In this document: positions 1 through 11,405 of the stretch, piece by piece
Position numbering within the stretch: the first letter of the stretch is position 1
Layout: the number at the start of each line of letters is the position of its first letter
Program-made: the position numbers and the translations under genes
Notes under the pieces: model-generated
Seen by the model: only the letters and a program-made list of their open reading frames with translations
Told to the model about the DNA's origin: nothing
The model's database searches: none
Assembly: GCA_004194705.1 (NCBI GenBank)
Contig: SADC01001285.1
Coordinates: 496,001-560,000, forward strand
DNA: 64,000 bases
Reading direction: 5' to 3'
Source of the DNA: Ditylenchus dipsaci
Taxonomy: Eukaryota; Nematoda; Chromadorea; Rhabditida; Anguinidae

Positions 1-44
1 TGATGCAATTTTTTTGCCTTAGTCCTTCAAGCTGATGTTTTTCC

Positions 45-385
45 TAAGCTTGAAAGCTCGATAAATTTATTTAGCACTAATATATCGGCGCTAGTGCAGA
101 ATCGGGTGCAAATTTTGCGTTGGTCCTCCTGTTAATTTTTGCTGAAAAATACTTTGGTCCCCCTGTTGTTTTTTAATATTAATTTTAATGTGATTAAGGT
201 GAGCATGTTGACCATAATCATATTGATCACCACAATCTCTTCAATCACCATGATAACATTGAAAAAACAACAGGGAGGGGGGGGAATATGGAAAAGATCA
301 ACATGGACACCAAGGCAAAATTTTCACCCGATTCTGCACTGGCGCCAAATATCTATAAAGCTTGATAATTTGAGGTTTTTGGCTT
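45..385. repeat. Foldback (palindromic) element
   Basis: The segment around 85-170 (GGCGCTAGTGCAGAATCGGG, then two TTGGTCC-CCTGTT motifs) returns as its reverse complement around 265-345 (AACAACAGGGAGG, then CCCGATTCTGCACTGGCGCC). The whole forms one imperfect hairpin with a short AT-rich loop. No protein is encoded. It belongs to the group of palindromes carrying the CCTTGGTCCCCCTGTTG motif. Confidence 0.7.
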
Positions 386-471
386 CAAAAAGTCAGAACT
401 CAAAATGTTTTTAAGCAGGTATTGCCTTTTTACATTTTTTATAAAGTTTATTTACGCAATATTTATTGTAG

Positions 472-3400
472 CTGGAGACGCTTTTGAGGTATAATAATAA
501 TTATTAGTATAATTCAACGATTATTTAAGAGAATGTTGCACAAGACTATATGCTGCCAACAAAATTGGTGACAAAAGCGAGCCAGCCAAAAGCAATGTGA
601 TAAAAGAAAATACGTTCTTCTTCCGCGATCTGGACAAGATAATCTGAATGTGACGGTAAAAAATTTCGAGTACTGAATTACTTCTAATAACCCTCTTTCC
701 TAAAAGTGACAAAATGTAGCCAAAATAATTTTATTTCCAAATTCCCTCCTTCCAATACTTTTTTTATTGGCATAATTGTGTATAGGTGGCGCTTCACGGT
801 GAGAATGTCATACAAACAGATGTGAATTTGAAGTACGCTAAGAGCACAGTGGGTTACTACAGGTGAGTGCTTTTTCGGTATATACCTTTTAGGAAATTGT
901 GTTTAAGGGCAACTGCCAATCCAGATGTACAATGGAAACTGCAACAAGTAAAATTTCATTAAGTGATCACTGCATGATGAAAATTTCGTCGTTTTTTTGA
1001 GAGTATCTTCATAGGATGTACCAAAAAACCTTACCATATTAATTTTTAAATTTAAAAATTCTTGAATTGGCCTGCAAATAGTTTTTGAGTTTTCTAAATT
1101 CAAAGCGTCCGAGGGGTAAGGTTTCTAAATTTAAAATCGACTAAGCCAATGGCTATTAGGTTTTCGGTAACGTTGTTTGGTATAATTTATATTTATTATA
1201 ACTTTTTTTCAAAAAAAATGAATAAATAAACATGGTTTATTCTTATGACTGAGAACAGTAGTAAATATTTTACAAATAGTTATTATTTTGTTAGATACAA
1301 GATGCCTCAAACCAATGTGTGCGTGCTCTACAGACATTGCTCAAAGTTCGGTTTGTTTATCTTAAAAAATCGCGAGAATTTAAATAAAAATCTAGTTTTT
1401 TATGCTCACTAAGATCAAAAATCTATTGGATTTTTTTAAATAAATACAGATTTTAATCTGCATGCCTTCACTCATAATTATTTTGGAAACACATCTATTA
1501 ACATAAGTTTCAAAAGCAACCAAATTTCACAACTGTATTTACTTTTTAGTAAAATTTCAAATAATTTTTGTTGGATTAATAGGTAAAAAAGTAGACAATA
1601 ACACAAATACCGTATTTCCTCTGATAGCTCCTCCGAAGGAGTTATTTTTGGATGCCTTCTAGAGGGGGAGTTAATAGAGCGGGGGACTTATTTTTGGATG
1701 CCTTCTAGAAGGGGTGTTATAAGAGCGGGGGAGTTAATCGAGAAGGGAGAGTTATTCGTAGTCCCTCGGCGCAAAGAGCGCCGACAAAACAATTTCGAAA
1801 ACAATTTCCCAAAACAATTTTGCTGCAGCCACAATTCCGTCAGGATAATTTCGCTGCGACGATTATTTAGTCGAATAGAATTTTTGCTTCATCTGGTAAC
1901 TTTTTGCTAACATTTTGGTATTTGAGCCACATTTGATCATGTTTCCTAGTGATTTCAGTATATTTGTCCAATCTTTTGCTTTTTCTGCTTTGTAGTTTTT
2001 TTTATTATTTTTTCGTGTAAGACCTTTTATCAGTTCTTTATGCTTGACTATGTTTCTCTATAAACTGTGCCATGTAGATGTCTACCTGCTTCATGTACCG
2101 TATAAAATCTATTAATTATTCATGCCAGAATATTTTTCAACCCTTTCAAAATCAAAAAAATTTGGTCGATTTCATGAACTTTGGGTATAGCTCCAAAACC
2201 TAAAAAGCAGAATTGTGATTTAAGAAAACGCAATGAAAAGGTTCGCAAAATGTTTGCTCTAAGCTGAGATATAAGTGCTCAAAGTCTAGGGGCCGGATTA
2301 ATATTGGTTTTAAAATAAGTACAATTTTTTCGTCACCGAAACGACTCATATCTGATAGATGTTATTTGGCTTGTTGACATAAGTTACATACGATTCGTTT
2401 GATGGCGGTGTTATATACTCCAAGTGCACTTTTTAAAACACGAACTGATTTGCGAGCTAGTTTTCTTTTCGTTTTGATACAAATTAGAATACAAACTGAA
2501 ATTTTTTGTATAAAAATGCTGTTTATACAAAACAGGGGAGTTATCAGAGTAGGGGGGGGTTTATTTTTTGGATGGCCTTTAGAGGAGAGAGTTATTAGAA
2601 GGGGGCGAGTTGATGGAGAAGGGGGAGCTATTAGAAGAAATACGGTATATAAATTTTTCGAAGGCATTATACTGTAAAATAATTGTCATAATATGGTTTG
2701 ATTACTGTCTACTGATAATTTTTTAGGGAATCCGAAAGTACGATGAAGCTGTGGCCAGCAATTCCAGTAGTGAAAGGATACAAGAGCTTATTCTCACCGT
2801 TCTTTCTTTAGTTAAAGTGAGAAAAAATTGGAGCCGTAAAAAACTTACTTAAATTATTTATAAAAATTTTAGAAGAATATAAAAGAAGGTTAGACAAATT
2901 ATTTATTACAAGGAAATCTGAATTTTTAATTTAACTTTTCTAGCCCGATGCTCCCTAACTTTACCAAAAAGAAAGTCTCTAGTAGAGTTGTGTCAGTTCC
3001 AACCAATCAAAAGCTTCAATCCTCCTCTTCCACATGACATTCTTCTCTCCTATTACATAGCTTCAGCCAAATTAGTGTGTGCTGGTAAGAAGCACATATT
3101 TGGGTACAGTCAATCTTCGATATAAAGTACACCCCCAATATAATGTACATCTGACCTGCACTTGGTTGGGCTAAGGGAAAATTGTCAAAAACGAAATTTG
3201 TCAACAAATTGCTTTGGTCTCCCTTCTAGTGAAAAATGTGAGAAATTGAAATTTTAATATCGTGCTTTGCGGAAAAATGTCCAATTCTCTTTTAGTGTCA
3301 AAATTGGCCTTTTTTCCGAAATTTTGTAATCAGATGTTGATAGTCAATGATTTTAAAGCCTTGAAGCTAAGCTACAAACAGTACTAACAGAATATGTTTC

Positions 3401-4445
3401 TCACTACAGGAAAAAAAGGAAAAATTATGACGAAAATATGAACGTAACCCACTCTCGATATAGTGGGGTCACTGGGAATGCCAAAAGAGTATATCGAGAG
3501 TAACGCTTTAGCGAGAGTCGACTGTTTTTAGAAAGATGACAACGCTTTTTTCTGATACTTAATAATGAAATCGTTAATGCATTGTTTCAGACCAGAATAA
3601 AAATTTTTTGACTTTTTTACATATTTTTGACTTCTTTTTATATAAGGGAGGACCAAGGCAAAATCTTTAACAAATCTAGTTTTTGACCAGTTTCGTTTTG
3701 ACAAATTTTGCATTGATAATATTCGTTTTGAAAAATTTCGTCTTGATAATTTTTGTTTTGACAAAACTCGGTTTTGACAAATTTCGTTTTTGACAAGTTT
3801 TCCCTATCCCTTGGTTGGTCAAATTAAAATAGAGGCAAAGTAACTTTCGAGATAGCGTACACTCGTTATGACGTACATCTTAGTCAGCCTCGATAAAAAA
3901 ATTGACCCTCTATACAACGTACATTCAACACAACGCACACCCTGGCCACTCCTGAGCAATGAAATTGTTCTGAAAAGATCGAGAAGCTCTTTCATTTTCA
4001 TCAATAGGTTACTGTAAGAATGACTGTTAAAATAACAAATGTGGTGTCATTTTATTGCCTAGAGTGTCCTCTATCGATTACAAAAAATATCTCATCAATA
4101 TACAATTAATTGAAAAAGATATGACAAAAAACAACTAGTTCGACGAATTTGGCCAACCCTGTAGAAAAAATATAGAAAATAAAGGGTAAGAACCACATTT
4201 GTCGTTTGGTTATAATATTGACAATAAATTATACAATTCTGATGTAATTGTTTATTTCAGCTTACCAAGTGATATCTAAAGTCAACGGTATCCAAACTGT
4301 GACTATATACACAGCAGAGTGTGATTTGCCCCATCTCGTAGAAGTTCTAAAGCTTTTGAGCACGTCTTTTTCAGTGGCTCATGAATTTATGATCAATTAT
4401 TGCATGCTGAAAAGAAATTTTAGCAGCTTACTAATTGTGTTGTGA
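472..4445 (+). CDS. Unidentified gene fragment, spliced exons
   Basis: Short open segments lie between good splice signals. They are 472-488 (in frame GDAFE), 786-862 (VALHGENVIQTDVNLKYAK), 1295-1345 (IQDASNQCVRALQTLLK), 2727-2816 (about 30 codons, GIRKYDEAVASNSSSERIQE...) and 4261-4445 (YQVISKVNGIQTVTIYTAEC...), the last ending at a stop. Exons at 1295 and 2727 join in phase 0. The 786 exon joins 1295 in frame only if the donor CACA/GTGGGT is used rather than the stronger CAG/GTGAGT at 862. The join from 2816 to 4261 is out of phase, so an exon is probably missing. A 1 kb MITE (1609-2648) lies in one intron. I do not recognise the family. The exons look helical and soluble, with no membrane segment. 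The 5' end and the full model are unknown. Confidence 0.35.
1609..2648. mobile_element. Long MITE with TACCGTATTT ends
   Basis: The left end TACCGTATTTCCTCTGATAG matches the reverse complement of the right end (CTATTAGAAGAAATACGGTA). Next to each end lie two or three copies of a GGGGGAGTTATTAGAG-like repeat. The ends match the shorter elements at 7725, 18494, 22796 and 26029. The interior shows no transposase. Insertion at a TA dinucleotide is likely, since both ends begin and end with TA. It lies in an intron of the unidentified gene at 472-4445. Confidence 0.6.
3105..3990. mobile_element. Cluster of MITE fragments with TACAGTC ends
   Basis: At 3105 a TACAGTCAATCTTCGATATA end is followed by ATAAAGTACACCCCC-like modules. 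At 3447-3525 a second piece (CTCGATATAGTGGGG ... GAGAGTCGACTGT) ends in the opposite orientation. 3835-3960 holds more diverged GTACATC/CAACGTAC modules. Between them (3187-3220 and 3655-3805) lie TTTGTCAAAACGAAA repeats, also seen as the hairpin at 54196. No open frame of interest is present. It is best read as several decayed elements, not one. Confidence 0.45.
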
Positions 4446-4462
4446 TATGCCTGTTTGAATTA

Positions 4463-4860
4463 CAGTCAAACCCATAAACTAGGGTAGTTCTCGGTCGTTT
4501 AACCAGAAACCCAGTTAAATGGCAAAATATACCGGAACCGAAAAACTGTAACGAAAAAATCCTGTTAGCCAAAAAAAGTATAACAAAATTTAAGTCAATT
4601 ATCGGCAAAAAAATAAACCGAAACCCAGGTCTAGGGATGCGGAGTCGCACAGCGCGCTAGCTGTGTGCGATATTTAAAGAATTGATACTACGGTATACCG
4701 CTCGGATTCTATCTCACATATTTTGTGCAGTGCTGCGGTATTTTTGGTAGAAGCATACCTTAGCTTTGAAATTCTGGCCTAAACCACCCAAAAAACTTAA
4801 AAGAAACAGAAAACCGCGTAGGGAGTTTAAACCGATCGAGAACTACCCTAAGTTATACGC
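4463..4860. repeat. Foldback/MITE, TACAGTCAAACC end
   Basis: TACAGTCAAACCCATAAACT and AGGGTAGTTCTCGGTCG at the left are mirrored by CGATCGAGAACTACCCTAAG near 4835-4855. The interior repeats ACCCAGTTAAAT/AAACCCAGG modules. The left end resembles pogo/Tigger-type terminal repeats. Confidence 0.5.
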
Positions 4861-5144
4861 CAAAAGTTATTTTCCGCCAAGGGTCCAGCAATTTTTACCA
4901 TAATTTTTATCCTATTTATAATTTTATAACATTTTAATTTTCAGCCTGTTTGCACGTCTGTTTACATTGAGAGTTAAAAAAAACTCTACGGATTTTTCGT
5001 ATTCTTGCGTAATTTCGCAATTGTTGGGTGAATCTCGAAAAAAAAAGCTGGCTTGCTAATTCAAATAAAAACTTTTTCCAACAAAAACTATATTTCTTAT
5101 TTATAAAAAAAAATTTGAATCCTTGCAATTTTATGCTTACACAT

Positions 5145-5637
5145 AGGGTTGGCGAAGCTATTCTTCGTTTTCCACTTTTTCAGTCGGAAAATTCCGACTT
5201 TTGGTCTGATTCAATTCTTCGAAAAAACCGACTTTTAATCCGATCCGATTCCCCGAAATTTTTCCAGCCGACTTTTCGATTCTTCCAGTCGAAAATTTTG
5301 ATCTTTTGAATAAAAAGTTCGGTGCTTTTTTTATTTAGCTTTCAGTGTTTGCGTTCATTTTTAAGAAGCTTTGTTTTGTCTTTATAAAGGATACCGAGTA
5401 TTGTTTGGGAGCATTTCGAAAAAACTAGGACTTATGTGGTGACATTATTAAGTAGAACTGGTAATCCGATTCTTCGTTCTTGACTGTTTCAGTCGATACG
5501 TCGGAAAATTTTGATTTTAGACTTTTGATCTGATTCAATTCATCGAAATTTCCGACTTTCGATCCGATTATCCGATTACACTCGACTTTTTGATTTTTCG
5601 AGTCGAAAATTCCGATCCTTTGCCAACCTCACTTACT
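5145..5637. repeat. Internally repetitive element bounded by AGGGTTGGC/GCCAACCT
   Basis: It starts AGGGTTGGCGAAG and ends CCTTTGCCAACCTCAC, an inverted pair. The body is a chain of about 10-20 bp units (TTTTCCAGTCGGAAAATTCC, CGACTTTTGATCCGATT) varying on one theme. A similar layout is seen at 59937-60110. Confidence 0.5.
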
Positions 5638-6007
5638 TGCACAACAAAAAAAGATCATAATAATAAGGTGAAAAAATTACAGGCCGTAGGCGGAAAAAAC
5701 TTTTCGGATTTAAGTTTTTTCGACTGTACAAACTTTTAGCAAATAATTCTTCTCACTTCTATATGCAAATAATTAGAATCTCTAAGTTCAATTGCACAAT
5801 AAATATTTGGTAAACGAAGAATGTGTAGAAATTTGTAAAATTATTAAAATCCAGTGACGTTTTCTAAATCTGGGCAAAAACATGAGGAAAACTGCGGTGT
5901 ATTGCAGGTTTGGTCATTTCTGTAAATGCAAGAGCAAGGGTGAATTTATTGGATTGCATTGTTTCCACATTTTCCAGCTAAAGTAAAATAAATTGTTCTA
6001 GCTCAAT
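5638..6007. other. No feature recognised
   Basis: AT-rich sequence with no supported exon, RNA gene or repeat boundary. Confidence 0.5.
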
Positions 6008-6303
6008 TACAGTCAAACCTTGATTTAACGACCCCCACCTCAAATTCGTTCCCACCTAGGGTCCGACACTTTTTTTGACCCCATTTTTGAAATGATTTAT
6101 CGATTTGGTTTTGGCAGTCTAGATTTCTCATTTCTCTAGATTTCTGAAAAACGATCGTCGTAATTGGAATCCTTACGACATTTGTGGCCATGCTGTCAAA
6201 AAAGAATGGATAAATTATTTTGAAAATGGGGTTAAAAAATTATCGGACCCTAGGTGGGAACGAACTTGAGGTGGGGGTCGTTGAATCGAGATTTGACTGT
6301 ACT
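6008..6303. mobile_element. MITE, pogo/Tigger-like terminal repeats
   Basis: It begins TACAGTCAAACCTTGATTTA and ends with the inverted match ATCGAGATTTGACTGTA. The inverted repeat continues inward (CGACCCCCACCTCAA ... TTGAGGTGGGGGTCG, then GTTCCCACCTAGGGTCCG ... CGGACCCTAGGTGGGAAC). CAGTCRA...TTTAACG ends and a TA target are typical of non-autonomous pogo/Tigger elements. Too short to encode a transposase. Confidence 0.75.
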
Positions 6304-6845
6304 ATAATTTTTATGCTGATTTTAAGTGTTTATAAAGCTAAAAAGAGTTCAAGGTTCCGTTCTAGATTTTTATTAGAAAAAGTGCTTTCATACTGTATGT
6401 CGCGAAATCGCCTAATTAGAAGCTTTTGCAAACTTGATTTTATACAAACAAAATAAAAATTATACAGGGATGGGAATTTAAATTTATGAAATAAAGTAAA
6501 TTTTTCCGGAAAAAATTAATTTTGACTACTTTTAGAAAATAGAGACAAGTATTTTTTCTGCCTTCTTCTGGCCAGCAATTGCCTTCTTTTTGGCTCAAAA
6601 GTTCCCTTTTTTTAATTTTAGGGAGAAAAGATGAAAAGGGCTTTCTTTTGGTCCAAAAGTGCCTTCTTTTGTTGAGACGTGCTTTCTTCCGGTCTGAATT
6701 TGTCTAATAATAGCTGAATATGCACCTTTTTGGGTAAACATGGGGTTAAATATGGTGTTTATAACTGTGCCATCTATTTAAAGCTTACTTTTCATTTTGA
6801 CAAATTTAGATCGTGATCTATCAGTACTGAGTACTCTATTATTTT
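6304..6845. other. No gene recognised
   Basis: AT-rich DNA. 6550-6700 repeats a CCTTCTTTTGG motif (TGCCTTCTTCTGG, TGCCTTCTTTTGT, GGCTTTCTTTTGG), probably part of an old repeat. No exon is supported. Confidence 0.4.
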
Positions 6846-6849
6846 GGGG

Positions 6850-7085
6850 AGGAGAAGAATGGGCCATTTCAAATTGGGCCATTTTCAAATTGGTCCAATG
6901 CAAATTGGGCCAATTTCAAAATGGGCCACGATTTTGAATCAAACAACAGTTAAAAAATTGCCGATAAGTTGGCGCAATTTGAATCGACCCAATTTGAACT
7001 TGGCCCAATTTGAAATGGCGCAATTTGCATTGGCGCAATTTGAAATGGCCCAATTTGAAATGTCCCATTCTTCTCCTTTCCATTA
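6850..7085. repeat. Palindrome built of GGGCCAATTTCAAATT units
   Basis: About four units of GGGCCATTTCAAATT in one orientation (6862-6928) are followed, after a 35 bp spacer, by about six units in the opposite orientation (CAATTTGAAATGGCCC, 6972-7066). It is both an internal tandem repeat and an inverted repeat. A related but different unit (TGTCGCAATTTGAAT) occurs at 21598-21706. Confidence 0.6.
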
Positions 7086-7351
7086 TTTTGTAGTCATTTT
7101 GTAGCCGCGAAAATTTTGTAGCCAATTTTCAGTATTTTAAACCGAAATTAAATACCACCCATTTTTCATTTTAAAAACATCAACAAGACATCTGGATGCC
7201 AAAATCAGCATCTGCGTGTTAATTTTCTTCACAAAATTTTTCTAAGCATCTTTGTGTAATTACACTCGTTCTGAGCCCGTATTCAGGGCGCAAAATCGTA
7301 AAAAATCAGTCCGATTTTGGAACCGATTCTGTTCTATTTTCGGGGCTGTTT

Positions 7352-7480
7352 TTGGTAAAGATCGATTCCAAAATCGGTCCGATTTTGGAACCGATTTTTG
7401 TACCGATTTCGTACCGATTTTGGAACCGATTTCGTACCGATTTTGTAACGGATTTTTTGTTCCGCTTGTTTTACCGATTG
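7352..7480 (+). repeat. Tandem repeat of GATTTTGGAACC/GATTTTGTACC
   Basis: Roughly eight degenerate copies of an 11-14 bp unit (CCGATTTTGGAACCGATTT, CGTACCGATTTTGG) follow one another in the left arm of the composite element. The repeat keeps several frames open, which produces spurious open reading frames on both strands here. Confidence 0.65.
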
Positions 7481-7724
7481 TTTTATCGTTTGTTGTACCA
7501 ATTTTTGGACCGTCTTTTGTACCCCCTGTTTTATCATTTCTTATGCAGCTTGTTTTACCGGCTTTTTTATTGATTTTGCCCAACTTCATACCGTTGTTTC
7601 TTTATATTCTGTTGTTTAGCTTATGTATTGTCTGTTTTGTTGTGGTTATAAATTGAATGCATTGAATTAAGCATGGAATTCTGTACACCTAAACGCGAAT
7701 ATGATATGACACCAAATCTAGCAT

Positions 7725-8088
7725 ACCGTATTTCCTGTAAAAAGAGCCCATGGGCGCTTATTTTTCGATCTCCCTCCAGCATGGGCGCTTATTAGAACAT
7801 CGGCGCATATTACAGCATGGGCGCTTATATTTCAACATATCGGAGCTGACAGCGCTGAGAAAAAAACTATAACGACAATTGGCACCAAAAATAGACCTTT
7901 CTTGTTCAACGTTTATTTTAGAAAAACACCTTAAGTCCAAAAAACAAAGTAGCAAACCCAAATAGAGTGTTAAGCCAAAAATAAATAGACCAACATGGAG
8001 TAGGACGGGAAATTATTGAAGCATGGGCGCTTATTAGAACATGGTCCCTTAATGGAGCATGGGCTCTATTTAGAGGAAATACTGTATA
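7725..8088. mobile_element. Nested MITE with TACCGTATTTCC ends
   Basis: It begins TACCGTATTTCCTGTAAAAA and ends TTTAGAGGAAATACTGTA. Subterminal GCATGGGCGCTTATTAGAAC repeats occur in inverted orientation at both sides. Same terminal type as 1609-2648. Non-coding. Confidence 0.65.
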
Positions 8089-8125
8089 GCCTCAAAATGC
8101 TTGGAGACTTCATAATGCACCAATA

Positions 8126-8197
8126 GCCGAATGGCTTAAGCTCCTAGAAATAAGTTGAGGCTCGAAAGTTCGATTCCTACTAGAAACAGCAAATTTA
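8126..8197 (+). tRNA. tRNA-like segment (degenerate tRNA or SINE head)
   Basis: ATAGCCGAATGGCTTAAG resembles an A box with a D arm. About 30 bp on, AGTTCGATTCC is a good B box/T loop. The acceptor stem does not pair convincingly and the anticodon arm is poor, so it is probably a tRNA pseudogene or the head of a tRNA-derived SINE. It lies between two insertions inside the 7267-8745 composite. Confidence 0.35.
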
Positions 8198-8244
8198 AAA
8201 TCGGTTCAAAATGGAACAGTTGTCCCAAAATCGGTCCGATTAAG

Positions 8245-8690
8245 CCGCTTTCACAATGGGTCTGGGACTGGGTGCGCGACCCGGCTTCCTTTTCGCTGTA
8301 ATTTTTTTCTTAATTGGGAAAAAAAATTCTGTTAGTATCATTTTGTAGCTGAGATTCAGGGCTTCAACATGAGCCATTCACAATTGACATGTAATTGTAA
8401 AATTTTAGATAAAAATGACCAGTCTGACACTGAGTCTGACACTCGGTCTGAGTGTCCGATTTAGTGTCAGACTCAGTGTCAGACAGGGCATTTTTGTCTA
8501 AAATTTTGAAATCACATGTTAATTTTCAATGGCTCATTTTGAAGCCCTTAATCTTAGCTACAAAATGGTACTAAGAGAATTTTTTTTTCGCAATCAAGAA
8601 AAAAATTACAGCGAAAAGGAAGCCGGGTCGCGCACTCAGTCTCAGACCCATTGTGAAAGCGGCTTTATCGGTTCCAAAATCGGTTCCGAA
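8245..8690. repeat. Foldback element with CTGACACTGAGTCTGACA loop region
   Basis: AAGCCGCTTTCACAATGGGT, ACCCGGCTTCCTTTTCGCTG and TTTTGTAGCTGAGATTCAGG on the left are mirrored on the right (CCCATTGTGAAAGCGGCTTT, CAGCGAAAAGGAAGCCGGGT). The tip (8413-8490) is itself a palindrome of repeated AGTCTGACACT units. One arm carries the recurrent TAGCTGAGATTCAGGGCT motif. Confidence 0.7.
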
Positions 8691-8816
8691 ATCGGCCCGA
8701 AAATCTATCTTATTTTCTGTCGATTTGCGTCCTGAATACGGGCTCTGTATTCCATTGTGTAGCCACAACGCTGGGCTTTCATACGCGCCATCATGAAAAG
8801 TAAAAATTGTAAAAGT

Positions 8817-10622
8817 TGAAGTGCACCCCCCTTGAAGTGCACCCCTGTAGTGCACCCCCCTAAGTGCACCCCCCTTGGAGTGCACCCCCCTCTGGTAGGG
8901 GGGTGTACTTCAAGGGGGTGCACTACAGGGGGGTGCACTTCAGTCATTTTTCGTATATTTTTTATGTTTTTGTCTTGAGGGGAAAGTCATAATTTTATGT
9001 ATTTTCAACCAAAATATGACTTTTTGCCTTAGGGGACCAAGGTGAATGCTTAAATTTTAGGTAATTTGCAAATACAGTTGCAGATACCTTACCCATTCCA
9101 ACTTTAAAATACCTTGCTACTCTTTCGTATATCTCATTTTCTTTAACCTTGCGGTACCTGAAAAAGATACTTTCACGTGTAAACTTTTTTTGCTTTAGCG
9201 CTCTCTACGCACAGTAGATAATCATACTATTTCGTGCCATAAACTTGGGATTACGGTACAAATCACTTGATTATGAGAGGATGTTTGGTGTTTAGCCGAT
9301 GTTACGGTTTTTTGTGGTGCAATATTTGAGCCGTATATTACAATTGATTAGTTTTATATAGGGCTGGTATCTTAATTTTTTGTAAATAAGTACATTTAGG
9401 GTATTTTGGTAAAAACATGCTATTTTACACAGTCCTTATTGCTCTTTTGTTGCTAAAAAAACATTTTTGACATAAAAATCTAAAAATAAATAAGATTTAG
9501 GGTCTCAAAATAAGTAGGAGTCTTATTAATGAGTACAGATACCAGCTTTGGTTTAATGCAATTCAATTACTTGCGGGCGCAATAAATATCATATAACCTT
9601 TATTAATCAGCTAACCTACTTTTTGAAGACTATTCTCAGACCCATAGATTGTTCCCAATGTTCCTGGGTTGTCTCTAAGTCACCTAGAGGGCACAGAAAC
9701 TATCGAAAATATATGTAAACCATCTAAATATTATAAAAAATAGGTGGGTGGTGTATTGTACCCAGATTACTCGGATTTGAATAGATATTGGTGGTACTCT
9801 TTTTCTTTCACATTTCAGTACCGTAGTGTTGTAAGTATCACCGGTGTAGAAATTTTCAAAGTCGGTGCCCTGAGCTGGTGCCGGTGCCGAAATTTTCGAA
9901 GTCGGTGCCGTGAGATTGTGTCGGTGCCGTAATTCTTAGATTAACAACATAGCTCTCATCATTAAAAACTTTTAGACTTTTTGGAATATAAACCGATTTC
10001 GATAAACATGGTAGTTGTGAATAAGAGTGGATAAGAGGATAATTTTTGCTTTTTCTAGGTCACAGGTTCAATTTTCTTTGGGCACATTTTTTATTTTTCT
10101 AGGTTATTGGCAGTCGAACCACATGGATAGTACTTCAAATAATTACTTTTTTATGCAACTGATATAATGTGCAAGACAACTAGCTTGATCTTAAGCTTAT
10201 GTGAAATAACGTTTTGAGTGTAAATAAATACTTAAAAGACAGAAAGACGTAAATTAAAGATAGTTCACTTAATGAATCCGAACAGGGCTCTTGATCAAAT
10301 GTATACAAAAGCTTTGCCGTATATGGAAGCTCTGGCTTGAAATATAGTTGAATACCTTCTAGCCAACAATTCACCTTGGTCCCCTAAGGCAAAAAGTCAT
10401 ATTTTGGTTGAAAATACATAAAATTATGACTTTCCTTCAAGACAAAAACATAAAAAATATACGAAAAATGACTGAACTGCACCCCCTGTAGTGCACCTCC
10501 CTGAGTTCACCCCCCTTGAAGTGCACCCCCTACCAGAGGGGGGTGCACTCCAAGGGAGGCACTTAGGGGGTGCACTTAGGGGGTGCACTACAGGGGGTGC
10601 TCTTCAAGGGGGTGCACTTCAT
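8817..10622. mobile_element. 1.8 kb foldback element with GTGCACCCCCCT repeats at both ends
   Basis: Each end is a cluster of about 14 bp units (AAGTGCACCCCCCTTG) in both orientations: 8818-8942 and 10480-10620. Inside these, a unique arm of about 110 bp is inverted exactly enough to read through (TTTTTCGTATATTTTTTATG ... CATAAAAAATATACGAAAAA; AAAGTCATAATTTTATGTAT ...). The arms end at CCTTAGGGGACCAAGGTGAA and CACCTTGGTCCCCTAAGG. The middle (9050-10370) has no recognisable gene. At 9835-9940 there is a GGTGCCGGTGCCGAAATTTT tandem repeat. Confidence 0.7.
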
Positions 10623-10974
10623 ATGCTGTCGTAAAAATACATGCTCATCACAACTAAAATTCAATAAATATTCGAATTCCTGAGAAAAAGCAGTCACTTT
10701 TCGAATTCCCGCCACACTCAGGCATCAGCCTCCTTCGCACATTTTGAAAAGACGTGACGGGTTTTTAAAGTGAAATTACCATAAGTGAAATGTGCACGGA
10801 AATACCCCATTCTAAAAACCATGATACCCGTATGATGGTTTTCGGCAACTTCGGAGAGCCCTCTCTCCGTAATTTTTCAGATGATCTGAAAAAGCGGCAG
10901 CACTTTGTTATACAATTTCGGTTGATCATGAATCCGATGAGAGAGTTTCAGATTTTCTCTGTAAAGAAAGTTTG

Positions 10975-11405
10975 GAGCAATATGAGTATAGTCACCCCAC
11001 TCGATATGAGTATAACCACCCCACTCAATATGAGTATAACCACCCACTAAAGTCTAATGTAACCCCCTCATGTGACCTCACGATTGAAAGCTGAGGACGT
11101 TAGCTACATGATGGTGTAAAATTTCTAAGCTTAGTACACTAAAATGTTTCTATTTTAATTAAAATAGTCTGAACCACTTCGAACATTTTCTAGAACTGAC
11201 TAAAAGTGATTCAAGGCTATTTTAATTAAAATAGAAGCATTTTTGTGTACTAAACTAAGAAATTTTTACACCATCATGTAGCTAACGTCCTCAGCTTTCA
11301 ATCGTGGGTCACATGAGGGGTTACATTAGACTTTAGTGGGGGTTATACTCATATTGAGTGGGGTGGTTATACTCATATCGAGTGGGGTGACTATACTCAT
11401 ATTTA
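10975..11405. repeat. Palindrome with ATGAGTATAACCACCCCACT ends
   Basis: Three tandem copies of the unit in the heading start the left arm, and the reverse complement repeats them at 11338-11400. Between them the arms match over about 150 bp, including TAGCTACATGATGGTGTAAA against TTTACACCATCATGTAGCTA. The loop is near 11180-11205. Confidence 0.8.

Larger units (their letters stand above)
7267..8745. mobile_element. Composite foldback element with nested insertions
   Basis: CTGAGCCCGTATTCAGGGCG at the left is the inverted match of CGTCCTGAATACGGGCTCTG at the right. Next to both ends lie AAAATCGGTTCC/GGAACCGATTTT repeats. Inside are an independent MITE (7725-8088), a tRNA-like segment (8126-8197) and a second foldback (8245-8690). 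The outer element is therefore older and was entered at least twice. Confidence 0.6.

Noticed and set aside
2399..2677. 92-codon open frame (and its opposite-strand partner)
   Set aside because: It is contained in the right end of the 1609-2648 MITE and made of its GGGGGAGTTATTAGA repeats.
7252..7656. 134-codon open frame with overlapping frames on both strands
   Set aside because: It is produced by the GATTTTGGAACC/GTACCGATTTT tandem repeat and its T-rich continuation. It has no splice or family support.
8817..10622. Possible CRISPR-like or satellite array of GTGCACCCCCCT
   Set aside because: Units are in both orientations, spacing is irregular, and the genome is eukaryotic. It is the end structure of a foldback element.
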